Origin: Marinobacter sp. NP-4(2019)
GTDB lineage: Bacteria > Pseudomonadota > Gammaproteobacteria > Pseudomonadales > Oleiphilaceae
Reading direction: 5' to 3'
Assembly (NCBI RefSeq): GCF_003994855.1
Contig: NZ_CP034142.1
Location: forward strand, 806,001 to 870,000
Length of the DNA stretch: 64,000 bases
In this document: piece after piece, positions 43,983 through 56,993 of the stretch
Numbering within the stretch: position 1 is the stretch's first letter
Layout of the letters: every line of letters begins with the position of its first letter
Notes under the pieces: model-generated
What the model was told of the DNA's origin: nothing
The model's input: only the letters and a program-made list of their open reading frames with translations
Databases searched by the model: none
Made by a program: the position numbers and the translations under genes

Positions 43983-44129
43983 GAACGCCGGAGTTCCGGT
44001 TGTAGGTGAATTGTGAGGTTATTGTAACGGTCGCCTGTCGGGCTGCAATAAGTCGTTGGCTTATCATGTTAGACTAGTGGAAAAAACATGACTCGCATTT
44101 TACGAAACTGACTGGAGCTGGAGTAACAG

Positions 44130-45167
44130 GTGATAAACGTAGGCATTGTAGGCGGAACCGGTTATACCGGTGTCGAGCTTCTGAGAATTCTGGCGGTGCA
44201 TCCGGAAGCAACGGTGAGCTGTATTACCTCCCGCTCGGAGGCCGGTATGCCAGTCGCGGATATGTATCCAAACCTTCGTGGCCACTATGATCTGGCCTTT
44301 TCCGAGCCGGATCTGGATACCCTTGCCGCTTGCGATCTGGTGTTCTTTGCCACACCTCACGGAGTTGCCATGCGCATGATGCCTGAGCTGATGGCTGCCG
44401 GGACCCGGGTCGTGGACCTGTCGGCAGACTTTCGCCTGCGTGACCTGGATGTCTGGGCCACTTGGTATGGTATGGCTCATGAGAGTCCGGAGTGGGCTGC
44501 AAAGGCCGTTTACGGTCTCCCGGAAGTGGTGCGGGAGGAAGTACGCAGTGCGCAACTGGTGGCTAACCCTGGCTGTTACCCGACAGCTGTTCAGTTGGGC
44601 TTTCTGCCCCTTCTGGAAAATAACCTTGTCGATCCGTCCCGGCTGATTGCCGATGCCAAGTCCGGCGCCAGCGGCGCAGGTCGCCAGGGTAAGATCGGTA
44701 TGCTTCATGGTGAAGTTGGTGAAAGCTTCAAGGCCTACGGGGCGTCCGGGCATCGACATTTGCCGGAGATCCGGCAGGGGCTCAGCCATGCTGCGGGGAG
44801 GGACGTCGGGATTACCTTCGTGCCTCACCTGATTCCCATGGTTCGCGGTATCGAAGCGACTCTGTACGCCGAATTGACGAATCCTGGGGATTTCGACCAG
44901 TTGCAGTCACTCTATGAGAACCGCTTCCGCGATGAACCGTTTGTGGACGTCATGCCGTTCGGCAGCCACCCGGAAACCCGGAGTGTGCGAGGGGCCAACC
45001 ACTGCCGGATTGCGCTGCATCGCCAGGAAAACAGTAATGTGGTCATCGTGTCCTCGGTCATCGATAATCTGGTGAAAGGGGCAGCGGGCCAGGCAGTGCA
45101 GAACATGAATATCATGTTTGGCCTGAAAGAAACTCTAGGGCTCGAAGCGCCCGCCCTGCTGCCGTAG
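44130..45167 (+). CDS. argC: N-acetyl-gamma-glutamyl-phosphate reductase
   Basis: 345 residues, GTG start with GGAG eight bases upstream. The NADP-binding motif is VGIVGGTGYTGVELLR and the catalytic cysteine lies in VANPGCYPTAVQLG. It catalyses the third step of arginine synthesis. It begins a block (argC, coiled-coil protein, bactofilin, erpA) conserved in Pseudomonas. It is divergent from clc. Confidence 0.97.
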   Translation: MINVGIVGGTGYTGVELLRILAVHPEATVSCITSRSEAGMPVADMYPNLRGHYDLAFSEPDLDTLAACDLVFFATPHGVAMRMMPELMAAGTRVVDLSADFRLRDLDVWATWYGMAHESPEWAAKAVYGLPEVVREEVRSAQLVANPGCYPTAVQLGFLPLLENNLVDPSRLIADAKSGASGAGRQGKIGMLHGEVGESFKAYGASGHRHLPEIRQGLSHAAGRDVGITFVPHLIPMVRGIEATLYAELTNPGDFDQLQSLYENRFRDEPFVDVMPFGSHPETRSVRGANHCRIALHRQENSNVVIVSSVIDNLVKGAAGQAVQNMNIMFGLKETLGLEAPALLP

Positions 45168-45176
45168 GACGTGCCG

Positions 45177-45917
45177 GTGAGTGAACCCAGAAAGCTGGCG
45201 GAAGAGTATGTTGTCATCCGTCACCGACCGGGATACCGGCTGCGTCGCACACTGATACTGCTGATATTTTCCGTGGTTGCCGCCATTGTCGGATACACTG
45301 CCGGGCTTGCCCAGGGTGGCTTCCGGTTCTCCTCGGTTGAGGATTCCCGCGATCGCCTGGAGCAGGTAGCTGAGGAGCTTCAGGAAAAGTACCGTGATGC
45401 ATCCCAGCAATTGGTGAATCTGGAGCGAGGGCGCACGATTGATCAGCAGGCGCTGAACCAGGCTCGCAAGACCATTGTCGATCTGGAAACGCAGATTGCT
45501 TCACTGAAAGCGGACCTGACTTTCTATCAGAATATCATGGCACCCTCGGAAACCAGCAAAGGGCTCCAGGTGGACCGGTTGACCTTGCAACAGGGGCGGC
45601 AGCAGGATGATTACAGCTTCAAACTGGTGCTTACACAGGTTGGCAACAACAAGAGCTATATATCCGGCGTTGTGGCCGTCAATGTGATTGGCGTGCGCAA
45701 TGATGAGAAAGAAGTGATCGCACTTCGCGATCTTTCTGCCGATATTGACGATCTTGGCGTAAAGTTCCGCTTCCGCTATTTCCAGGATATTGAAGGGTTG
45801 CTGACGCTGCCATCGGACTTTGAGCCGGTGGAGGTGCAGGTGGTGGCCCAATCCGAGGGTAAAAAATCTGCGCAGGCCGAACGTACATTTGATTGGGTTG
45901 AACTAACGGAGAACTGA
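45177..45917 (+). CDS. DUF6776-like coiled-coil membrane protein
   Basis: 246 residues using a GTG at 45177 that has AGGA seven bases upstream; another GTG six bases earlier is too close to the ribosome site. One membrane helix (about 26-44) is followed by a coiled coil (about 55-120) and a beta-rich C-terminal domain. From its topology it is an inner-membrane protein facing the periplasm. It sits between argC and the bactofilin gene with three bases to the latter, suggesting a shared role in the cell envelope, but its function is unknown. Confidence 0.85.
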   Translation: MSEPRKLAEEYVVIRHRPGYRLRRTLILLIFSVVAAIVGYTAGLAQGGFRFSSVEDSRDRLEQVAEELQEKYRDASQQLVNLERGRTIDQQALNQARKTIVDLETQIASLKADLTFYQNIMAPSETSKGLQVDRLTLQQGRQQDDYSFKLVLTQVGNNKSYISGVVAVNVIGVRNDEKEVIALRDLSADIDDLGVKFRFRYFQDIEGLLTLPSDFEPVEVQVVAQSEGKKSAQAERTFDWVELTEN

Positions 45918-45920
45918 TAC

Positions 45921-46385
45921 ATGCTCGGCAAGAAAAAACAGAAACCCCGTCGTCCGACTGGGCATTTTGACACGCTGGTGTCATCCCGCACCACCGTGGA
46001 AGGCGATGTGCATTTTTCAGGTGGGCTGCATGTTGATGGCCGGGTTCGCGGCAAGGTTGTCGCGGAAGAGGGTAGTGACGCGGTGCTCAGAGTATCCGAG
46101 GTTGGAGAAATCACCGGTGATATTGTGGCACCTCACGTAATTATCAATGGGCAGGTTCATGGTGATGTGTATGCGTCTGCCCACCTTGAACTGGCTGAGA
46201 GAGCCTCCATTAATGGTAACGTCTATTACAATCTGATCGAGATGGCCATGGGCGCTGCGGTGAATGGTAATCTGGTCCATCAGCGTGAGCCGGTCGGGCT
46301 GCTGAACAGTGACAGCCCTACGCAGCCAGCCAAAGAAACTCTCGAGCAGTCGGAAGAGTTGGAAAATCGGGCGGAAGCCGAATAG
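45921..46385 (+). CDS. Bactofilin
   Basis: 154 residues. The central bactofilin domain is a right-handed beta helix of short glycine-containing repeats (TTVEGDVHFSGGLHVDGRVR, ITGDIVAPHVIINGQVHGDV). Bactofilins polymerise without nucleotide into membrane-associated filaments that place cell-wall enzymes. An M23 endopeptidase gene two genes on is a plausible partner, as in other bacteria. Flexible N- and C-terminal tails are present. Confidence 0.93.
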   Translation: MLGKKKQKPRRPTGHFDTLVSSRTTVEGDVHFSGGLHVDGRVRGKVVAEEGSDAVLRVSEVGEITGDIVAPHVIINGQVHGDVYASAHLELAERASINGNVYYNLIEMAMGAAVNGNLVHQREPVGLLNSDSPTQPAKETLEQSEELENRAEAE

Positions 46386-46414
46386 TTGATTGTTTTAGTC
46401 AGGAATATGATAAT
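46386..46414 (+). promoter_or_regulatory. Sigma-70 promoter of erpA
   Basis: TTGATT and GATAAT are separated by 17 bases, directly after the bactofilin stop and about 37 bases before the erpA start. Confidence 0.55.
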
Positions 46415-46450
46415 CGTGTTGACCAAACGTACAGTAATCCGGAGGCGGAC

Positions 46451-46804
46451 TTGAGTGTAGTTCAGCAACAAATGGCCACACCGCTGTTTCTCAGTGACAG
46501 TGCCGTAGCAAAAGTACGCGAATTAGTAGAGGAGGAAGGGAACCCTCAACTCAAATTGCGGGTTTTTGTGACGGGTGGTGGTTGTTCCGGATTTCAATAC
46601 GGTTTCTCGTTTGATGACAATCAGGACGAGGAAGACACGGCGATTGAAAAAGATGGGGTAACGCTGCTGGTGGATCCGATGAGCTATCAGTACCTGGTGG
46701 GAGCGACGGTAGAGTACACGGAAGGCCTACAGGGATCGCAGTTCGTAGTGAGTAACCCGAACGCCAGCTCCACCTGTGGGTGTGGCAGTTCCTTTTCCAT
46801 CTGA
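46451..46804 (+). CDS. erpA: Iron-sulfur cluster insertion protein ErpA
   Basis: 117 residues with a TTG start, GGAGG five bases upstream. The three cluster cysteines of A-type carriers are present: C45 (GGGCSGFQY) and C109, C111 (TCGCGSSF). ErpA delivers iron-sulfur clusters to apoproteins, including enzymes of isoprenoid synthesis and respiration. It ends immediately beside the convergent anmK stop. Confidence 0.96.
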   Translation: MSVVQQQMATPLFLSDSAVAKVRELVEEEGNPQLKLRVFVTGGGCSGFQYGFSFDDNQDEEDTAIEKDGVTLLVDPMSYQYLVGATVEYTEGLQGSQFVVSNPNASSTCGCGSSFSI

Positions 46805-47902
46805 TCAGGCGAAATAGACCGCCCCGAGAATTCTTTCCCCGGATGCTCCGGTGACCTCAGGCAGGTTCCCGGGGTGTTTCTCCATAGTCTGTTTGGCGAG
46901 CCAGCCGAAAGCAACTGGTTCTACCCACTGAGGGTCCAGTCCCAGATCTGCTGTGGAAGTTATCGTCAGTGGGCTACAGGCCCTCTTCAGCTCCTGCATC
47001 AGAAGCGTATTCCGCGTCCCGCCTCCACAGGTAAAAATAGTCATATCCGGAGAGGGTGGCAGTTGGCGTGCAACGGAGGCGACGGTGAGTTCCAACAGTG
47101 TCCGCTGCATATCAACGTCGGATACGGCCGGGTGCCTGCGCGAAAGGGTTTTTACCCATTCCAGGTTGAACTTCTCTTTCCCGGTGCTTTTCGGGGGCGG
47201 CCTCATAAAGTAAGCGTCTGAAAGCATATCTTCGAGTAATTCCTGATGGACCATGCCTTCAGCGGCCCACCTCCCGTCTTTATCGTAAGGGCGTCCAGTC
47301 TGATATTGGCACCAAGCGTCCATCAGGGCGTTAGCGGGGCCAGTGTCAAAACCGGTAACCGGCCGATGCCTGCCGGCTGGCAGCCAGCTGATATTGGCGA
47401 TGCCGCCAAGATTGAGGATGCAGCGGTCTTCAGTCGCAGAGCCAAAGAAGGTTTTATGGAACGCAGGAACGAGCGGTGCGCCTTGTCCGCCTGCTGACAT
47501 ATCCCGCCGGCGGAAGTCGGCAACAGTGGTAATACCCGTTCTCTCCGCGATCAGGTTGGGGTCGCCAATCTGAAGGGAGAAGGGCGTATTGCCTCGGGGC
47601 TGATGGCGAAGGGTCTGGCCGTGGCTACCGATGGCAGAAACTTCACTGCTGGTTATGCCGGCCTTGTCGATGGTCAGTGTTGCCGCCTCGGCAAACAGGC
47701 TGCCCACGATGTGATCGAGTTCTCCGAGTTCGTCGGGTGTTCCCTGATTCTGGCTAAGCTGAGTCAGGCGGTGGCGAATATCTTCGGGGTAGGAAATGCT
47801 GTGAGTGGCATGAATCTGGACCCGATCACCGGGGAATGACACCAGCACGGCGTCGATACCGTCCATGCTGGTGCCGGACATCAGTCCCAGCCACTTGCTC
47901 AT
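46805..47902 (-). CDS. anmK: Anhydro-N-acetylmuramic acid kinase
   Basis: 365 residues from the ATG at 47902. The nucleotide-binding start LGLMSGTSMDGIDAV, the catalytic Asp region (VADFRRRDMSAGGQGAPL) and the C-terminal CGGGTRNTLLM are present. It phosphorylates and opens anhydro-MurNAc released from peptidoglycan, for recycling. It follows the M23 endopeptidase by four bases, a pairing of wall turnover and recycling. The longer upstream frame overlaps that gene and is not coding. Confidence 0.96.
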   Translation of the reverse strand: MSKWLGLMSGTSMDGIDAVLVSFPGDRVQIHATHSISYPEDIRHRLTQLSQNQGTPDELGELDHIVGSLFAEAATLTIDKAGITSSEVSAIGSHGQTLRHQPRGNTPFSLQIGDPNLIAERTGITTVADFRRRDMSAGGQGAPLVPAFHKTFFGSATEDRCILNLGGIANISWLPAGRHRPVTGFDTGPANALMDAWCQYQTGRPYDKDGRWAAEGMVHQELLEDMLSDAYFMRPPPKSTGKEKFNLEWVKTLSRRHPAVSDVDMQRTLLELTVASVARQLPPSPDMTIFTCGGGTRNTLLMQELKRACSPLTITSTADLGLDPQWVEPVAFGWLAKQTMEKHPGNLPEVTGASGERILGAVYFA

Positions 47903-47906
47903 GAGC

Positions 47907-49304
47907 TTACTCGTCTCGGGCCAGCGCGAGCTGCTGGTGGCCGTCACGGTATACATCCAGCTGGGCAACCTGCTGTTCCGCAAACTTGCTGAAGCGCGCC
48001 ATTTCAGATTTGGGTACCGGTTTGGCATCCGGCAGATCCACCGTACGGGAATTTCGTGGCGCACCATTCATGCGGAACTCGTAGTGCAGATGTGGACCGG
48101 TGACCATCCCGGAGGAGCCCACATAGCCGATGGTTTCCCCCTGTTTCACTCGGGCGCCATTCCTGATGCCTTTGCCCAGGCGGCTCATGTGAGCATACAG
48201 GGTGGTTATGTTGTCGCCATGGGAGAGAATCACGGTGCGACCATAACCGCCTTTCCAGCCAGCGAAATGCACCCGACCATTTCCGGCGGCTTTAATGGGG
48301 GTCCCTGGAGGAGCAGCGTAGTCAGTACCTTCGTGAGGGCGGACGACATCGAGAACCGGGTGACGGCGCTGCATATTAAACGGCGAGGATACCCGTGCAT
48401 TGATCGGAGTCCTCAGGAACGCCTTGCGCATGCTGGAGCCATCGGGGGCATAATAATCGCTGTCACCCTTGCTATCGGTATACAACAGCGCTATGTTCTC
48501 TTCGCCTCTGTTAACGAAGCGGGCAGAAAGGATTCGGCCGGTGTCAAACTTTTCGCCATCCAGGTAGAGTTCTTCGTAAACCACCTCAAACCGGTCACCC
48601 TTGCGAACATCGTATACGAAGTCGATATCCCAGCCGAAGATGCCGGCCATCTCCATGGCAAGCCGGTCGCTCATGCCGGCTTCCCGGGCTGCAACATAAA
48701 GGGAGCCATCAATAACACCGGAAACGAAGGCCGGACGGGCCTCGGGTTCACGGACAATGGTCTCACCCTTGAAGCCATCTTCAACCCGGGATATGTGAAG
48801 TGTTTCCAGCAAGCTGCGTTTCAGGTCAATGGCGGCCAGATCCCCATTGGCATCGGTTGCGAAGGCGATGGTTTCACCCGCATACAGGCGCTGCAGCTTG
48901 CCTGCGTCGCCCTCGCCATGGATGACCTTCAGCATAATGCCATCGTTGAATCCGGCATCACGAAACAGGGAAGACAAGGTGTCCCCGGATTTGATTTTGT
49001 GTTCCTGCCAGTCCAGCTTGGGCGCCTGGTCTGCTGTCGGAGACGTGTTTGCCAGCTCAAGCTCAACGTTCGCGGGAGCTGGTTTGTCACCCGAGCCTGA
49101 AGTGTTGCCACTTGAAACCGGCGTGCCTTCTTTTGGGGGTGCAGAATTGGTGACAGGATTGCCATTCAGATCCAGGGAGTAGGACATTCTCTTGGCCTCA
49201 ACGTCGGAGCTGGGGCTCATCAGAATGGCGGCCGTCACTACCACAGTGGCTGCAGCAGCAATGGTAATATGTGTTTTGGGAAACGTTTTCAGCACGTGCG
49301 ACAC
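47907..49304 (-). CDS. M23 family peptidoglycan DD-endopeptidase (MepM-like)
   Basis: 465 residues with an N-terminal membrane anchor (about 13-30). A LysM/OapA-like segment follows (EHKIKSGDTLSSLFRDAGF). The C-terminal M23 domain has the zinc motifs HEGTDYA and HLHYEF and is complete. It would cut peptide crosslinks in the periplasm to let the wall grow. The start codon is a GTG; a second GTG nine bases on is possible. Cotranscribed with anmK and divergent from tyrS. Confidence 0.93.
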   Translation of the reverse strand: MSHVLKTFPKTHITIAAAATVVVTAAILMSPSSDVEAKRMSYSLDLNGNPVTNSAPPKEGTPVSSGNTSGSGDKPAPANVELELANTSPTADQAPKLDWQEHKIKSGDTLSSLFRDAGFNDGIMLKVIHGEGDAGKLQRLYAGETIAFATDANGDLAAIDLKRSLLETLHISRVEDGFKGETIVREPEARPAFVSGVIDGSLYVAAREAGMSDRLAMEMAGIFGWDIDFVYDVRKGDRFEVVYEELYLDGEKFDTGRILSARFVNRGEENIALLYTDSKGDSDYYAPDGSSMRKAFLRTPINARVSSPFNMQRRHPVLDVVRPHEGTDYAAPPGTPIKAAGNGRVHFAGWKGGYGRTVILSHGDNITTLYAHMSRLGKGIRNGARVKQGETIGYVGSSGMVTGPHLHYEFRMNGAPRNSRTVDLPDAKPVPKSEMARFSKFAEQQVAQLDVYRDGHQQLALARDE

Positions 49305-49452
49305 CCGTTTTAATCGGTATTCCGGTAGGTTGAACTACCTAATTAAAGCTGTTGTTCAAGTATAGTCCAACAGATTACCGTATAAAATGCATGTGGGACA
49401 GCGTGTAACATTACAGTTACTACTCTACCCGCCAGATTTCTGGTGGCGTCAT

Positions 49453-49461
49453 TGCTATAAT
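49453..49461 (+). promoter_or_regulatory. Extended -10 promoter of tyrS
   Basis: TGCTATAAT is a perfect extended -10 (TG-N-TATAAT) about 138 bases before the tyrS ATG. The -35 is poor. The remaining leader shows no T-box or other regulator I recognise. Confidence 0.5.
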
Positions 49462-49598
49462 GCTCCGCCCTGACCATTCGGATCTGCTTAAAAACTGAGC
49501 ATTCTAATGTATCAGGGGATCGGGTAACTCACAGATTTCTTTTGTAGAGGTCTGTAACTGACAGAATCTTTCTAGATAAAACTGGGGACGTGTAGTTC

Positions 49599-50801
49599 AT
49601 GGCATCTATCGATGAAGCGTTAGCCATAATAAAGCGTGGCATTGACGAACTGGTTCCGGAAGACGATCTGGTTGCCAAGTTAAAGGAAGGTCGGCCTCTG
49701 CGCATCAAAGCGGGTTTTGACCCCACCGCGCCCGATCTCCATCTTGGGCATACTGTCCTTATTAACAAGCTGCGACAGTTTCAGGATCTGGGTCACGAAG
49801 TCATCTTCCTGATTGGTGACTTCACCGGCAAGATTGGTGATCCGACTGGCAAGAGTGCAACGCGCCCCCCGTTGACCGATCAGCAGGTGGCGGACAATGC
49901 CGTTACCTATAAAGAGCAGGTATTCAAGATTCTGGACCCGGAAAAAACCCGAGTGGTTTTCAACTCCGACTGGATGGGAAAGATGACTGCGGCGGATATG
50001 ATCCGATTGGCTGGCCAGAGTACGGTTGCCCGAATGCTTGAGCGCGACGACTTTTCAAAGCGCTATGAGTCGAATCAGCCAATTGCGATTCACGAATTCC
50101 TCTACCCGCTGGTGCAGGGTTACGACTCGGTCGCTCTGAAGGCAGATGTCGAGCTTGGCGGTACTGATCAGCGTTTTAACCTGGGGATGGGGCGCACGAT
50201 TCAGAGTCGCTACGGCCAGGAACCCCAGGTTATCCTCACCATGCCCATTCTGGAAGGTCTGGATGGCGTCCAGAAGATGTCCAAATCCCTGGGGAATTAT
50301 GTTGGGGTTAATGATGCGCCGGGCGAGATGTACACCAAATTGCTGTCCATGCCGGACGATTTGTTGTGGCGTTACTTCGAACTGCTGAGTTTTCGTCCGC
50401 TTGCGGAGGTCGAGGGATTCCGCAAGGAAGTGGAGGCAGGGGCCAATCCGCAGGACTATAAGAAGCTGCTGGCGGAAGAGATCATTGCCCGCTTCCATGA
50501 CGAGGAGGCGGCGAAGACCGCTCACAAGTCGGCTGGTAACCGGGTCGCCCTCGGTGAGATTCCGGAAAATGTGCCGACGGTCGAGGTCTCCCTTGAGGGG
50601 AAAGCGGAAATGCCGATGGCCGCTGTTCTGCGTCTGGCTGGCCTGGTAAAAAATGGCGCGGCGGCGAGGGATGTTCTCGGGCGGGGCGCGGTCTTTGTTG
50701 ACGGCCAGCAGTTTGAGGGTGATCGTGCGTTTGTGGAGGGTGACGATTGTGTCATCCAGGCGGGTAAGAAGAAGATTGCCCGGGTTCTGGTTGTTGCGTA
50801 A
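49599..50801 (+). CDS. tyrS: Tyrosyl-tRNA synthetase (TyrZ-type)
   Basis: 400 residues. The HIGH motif is HLGH (48-51) and the signature KMSKS is at 226-230. The C-terminal S4-like domain is present (AAARDVLGRGAVFVDGQQ). It charges tRNA-Tyr. It lies directly upstream of the rRNA operon, as in Pseudomonas, where this copy is called tyrZ. Its stop is 40 bases before the first rRNA promoter. Confidence 0.96.
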   Translation: MASIDEALAIIKRGIDELVPEDDLVAKLKEGRPLRIKAGFDPTAPDLHLGHTVLINKLRQFQDLGHEVIFLIGDFTGKIGDPTGKSATRPPLTDQQVADNAVTYKEQVFKILDPEKTRVVFNSDWMGKMTAADMIRLAGQSTVARMLERDDFSKRYESNQPIAIHEFLYPLVQGYDSVALKADVELGGTDQRFNLGMGRTIQSRYGQEPQVILTMPILEGLDGVQKMSKSLGNYVGVNDAPGEMYTKLLSMPDDLLWRYFELLSFRPLAEVEGFRKEVEAGANPQDYKKLLAEEIIARFHDEEAAKTAHKSAGNRVALGEIPENVPTVEVSLEGKAEMPMAAVLRLAGLVKNGAAARDVLGRGAVFVDGQQFEGDRAFVEGDDCVIQAGKKKIARVLVVA

Positions 50802-50840
50802 CCGATTTCGGTCGATTTTAAAGTTTTTTCAGAATCGCCG

Positions 50841-50868
50841 TTGACACTTCGCCTGAGCTCTGTAGAAT
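50841..50868 (+). promoter_or_regulatory. rRNA promoter P1
   Basis: TTGACA, 16 bases, TAGAAT, then a GCGC discriminator. A T-rich stretch upstream (AAAGTTTTTTCAG) could be an UP element. Confidence 0.85.
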
Positions 50869-50972
50869 GCGCATCTCTTTCAAGGGGCAGGCCACTGAGG
50901 CGGCTCCGGAATCGAAAGGCAACTGTTTGAAAGTGTTGAAGAAAATGAGTTTCAAATTTCTTCAGAAAGCGG

Positions 50973-51000
50973 TTGACAAGGTGGCGGTTCACTGTAGAAT
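50973..51000 (+). promoter_or_regulatory. rRNA promoter P2
   Basis: TTGACA, 16 bases, TAGAAT, then GCGCCCC. Flanking sequence (TTCTTCAGAAAGCGG) resembles P1, suggesting that the modules arose by duplication. Confidence 0.85.
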
Positions 51001-51077
51001 GCGCCCCTCGAAACAAGCAGTAAGCCGGTGAGTTTTTCGGCGGTTTCCGGAGACGGGAAGCAGCGAAAAATAAACGG

Positions 51078-51105
51078 TTGACAAGGCGGCGAAGCGATGT
51101 AGAAT
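51078..51105 (+). promoter_or_regulatory. rRNA promoter P3
   Basis: TTGACA, 16 bases, TAGAAT, then ACGCC. It shares GGTTGACAAGG with P2. GC-rich discriminators are typical of ppGpp/DksA-sensitive promoters. Confidence 0.85.
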
Positions 51106-51133
51106 ACGCCACCTTGATTGAGCAGACGCTCAA

Positions 51134-51146
51134 CGCTCTTTAAAAA
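51134..51146 (+). promoter_or_regulatory. boxA-like antitermination element in the rRNA leader
   Basis: CGCTCTTTAAAAA resembles boxA (TGCTCTTTAACAA), where the Nus complex loads. It lies between P3 and the 16S gene. Confidence 0.65.
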
Positions 51147-51273
51147 GTTAACCAAGTAATTCGTGTGGGCGCTGGCCGAGGTATTTCGGATACGAAATAT
51201 CAGGACAGTGACTCGTCGAAATTGAGTTTTGTCTTGAGCAAGAATAGAGAATCTTCGGATTCTTGTATGATTT

Positions 51274-52813
<1,540 letters not shown>

Positions 52814-53046
52814 AACGAAGCCGAACGCTTCGGTCAGAGTCCACACGAATTACTTGGTTGGCTAATAAAGAGAGCAAAAGGGTCTATGCAGGCCCGATGT
52901 CGGTTTGACCAGACCCTAGGGTTTGGCGCCGGATTCGGATCGGCTGGCAAGGCGCAGGTTGAGTGAAAGCGGGAGCGTACACACGTACGTGACCAATTGA
53001 GCGAAAGCTGCAACGCAGTCCAGGCGATTCGAAGACAAGCGAAACC

Positions 53047-53123
<77 letters not shown>

Positions 53124-53245
53124 GAATTGCGTGGCTCGTCGTTGTGTCCGGACTTGCATAGCAGGCTATGCGGCGCCCGAACACGCCTAGATCCACACAA
53201 TTCTATGGCTAAGGTTAAATTGGCCTGGCTTGTGTGGAAGATCGA

Positions 53246-53321
53246 GGGGCCATAGCTCAGCTGGGAGAGCGCCTGCCTTGCACGCAGGAGGTCGGCGGTT
53301 CGATCCCGCCTGGCTCCACCA
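53246..53321 (+). tRNA. tRNA-Ala (UGC)
   Basis: 76 bases starting GGGGCCATAGCTCAGC, with anticodon TGC in CTTGCAC and encoded CCA. It follows tRNA-Ile in the spacer. Confidence 0.97.
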
Positions 53322-53447
53322 AAAGCCTGAACGATCGATGCTTACATAACTGACTAACTCCGGTTAGCAGTGTGCAGAAACAAGCGTTTCGTTTTAATGA
53401 CAGAGGTTGTTAAGCGAAGTTCTTCTTTCTGATCACTGGGTCAGATT

Positions 53448-53460
53448 TGCTCTTTAACAA
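53448..53460 (+). promoter_or_regulatory. boxA in the 16S-23S spacer
   Basis: TGCTCTTTAACAA matches boxA exactly. It lies in the 340-base stretch between tRNA-Ala and 23S, which otherwise holds only the 5' arm of the 23S processing stem. Confidence 0.85.
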
Positions 53461-53661
53461 ATTGGACGAGATAGAACACGAATATTGTTTCTCATTATCT
53501 CCGAGGAACAATGTTCAATGTGATAGCGATTTCAAGCGTTATCCGGTGTTGTCGTTGAAGTGGTTGTTGTATGACTTCAGTCGGCTGTCTCGAATAAGCG
53601 TCCGCATCAGGGTTACCTGGTGAAGGGTGTGGATTCGTGATCAGTTGTCTTGGGGTTATAT

Positions 53662-56554
<2,893 letters not shown>

Positions 56555-56637
56555 ATAACACCCAAGACAATTGCGGATAACGCAACAACGAAATCAACAT
56601 CACATGTTCTCTCTCGTCCCCCAGTGATCAACCGTTT

Positions 56638-56755
56638 TGCCTGACGACCATAGCGGTCTGGAACCACCTGATCCCATCCCGAACTCAGAAGTGAAACAGA
56701 CCTGCGCCGATGGTAGTGTGGCGTTGCCCATGTGAGAGTAGGTCATCGTCAGGCT
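56638..56755 (+). rRNA. rrf: 5S ribosomal RNA
   Basis: About 118 bases beginning TGCCTGACGACC and ending CGTCAGGCT, closing the terminal helix. The core CCGAACTCAGAAGTGAAAC and GATGGTAGTGTGG segments are intact. Confidence 0.95.
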
Positions 56756-56764
56756 CCTAATACC

Positions 56765-56798
56765 AAAAACCCCAGCATCCTCGATGTTGGGGTTTTTT
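56765..56798 (+). terminator. Terminator of the rRNA operon
   Basis: AAAAACCCCAGCAT and ATGTTGGGGTTTTTT form a stable stem (one G-T pair) with a T-run, ten bases after 5S. Confidence 0.92.
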
Positions 56799-56960
56799 AT
56801 TGTCCGAAAGAAAGTTCACGATCTCCCCATTCTATGACGTCGCGCACAGTGACACTCTGTAGAGAAAGGTAAGCTTCTGTATACCAACTGGCCAAAAAAT
56901 AAAAAGAGCCAGCTTCAGAGACGCTCATTTAACATCCGTAGTGCTTAATTGCCGCGCCAG

Positions 56961-56970
56961 AAAAACAACA
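56961..56970 (+). promoter_or_regulatory. CA motif upstream of the secreted four-gene cluster
   Basis: AAAAACAACA fits AANAANAA and ends 23 bases before the ATG at 56994. It is farther from the ribosome site than in the other three candidates. Confidence 0.35.
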
Positions 56971-56993
56971 GCGGCTTACAGTGAGATGTGACT

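Noticed and set aside
47865..49100. Plus-strand open frame of 411 codons antisense to anmK and the M23 gene
   Set aside because: Both opposite-strand genes have complete catalytic motifs; the long frame is a codon-bias effect.
50522..51133. Minus-strand open frame over the rRNA promoter region
   Set aside because: Its repeated peptide segments are the translated promoter modules; the DNA repeats explain it.
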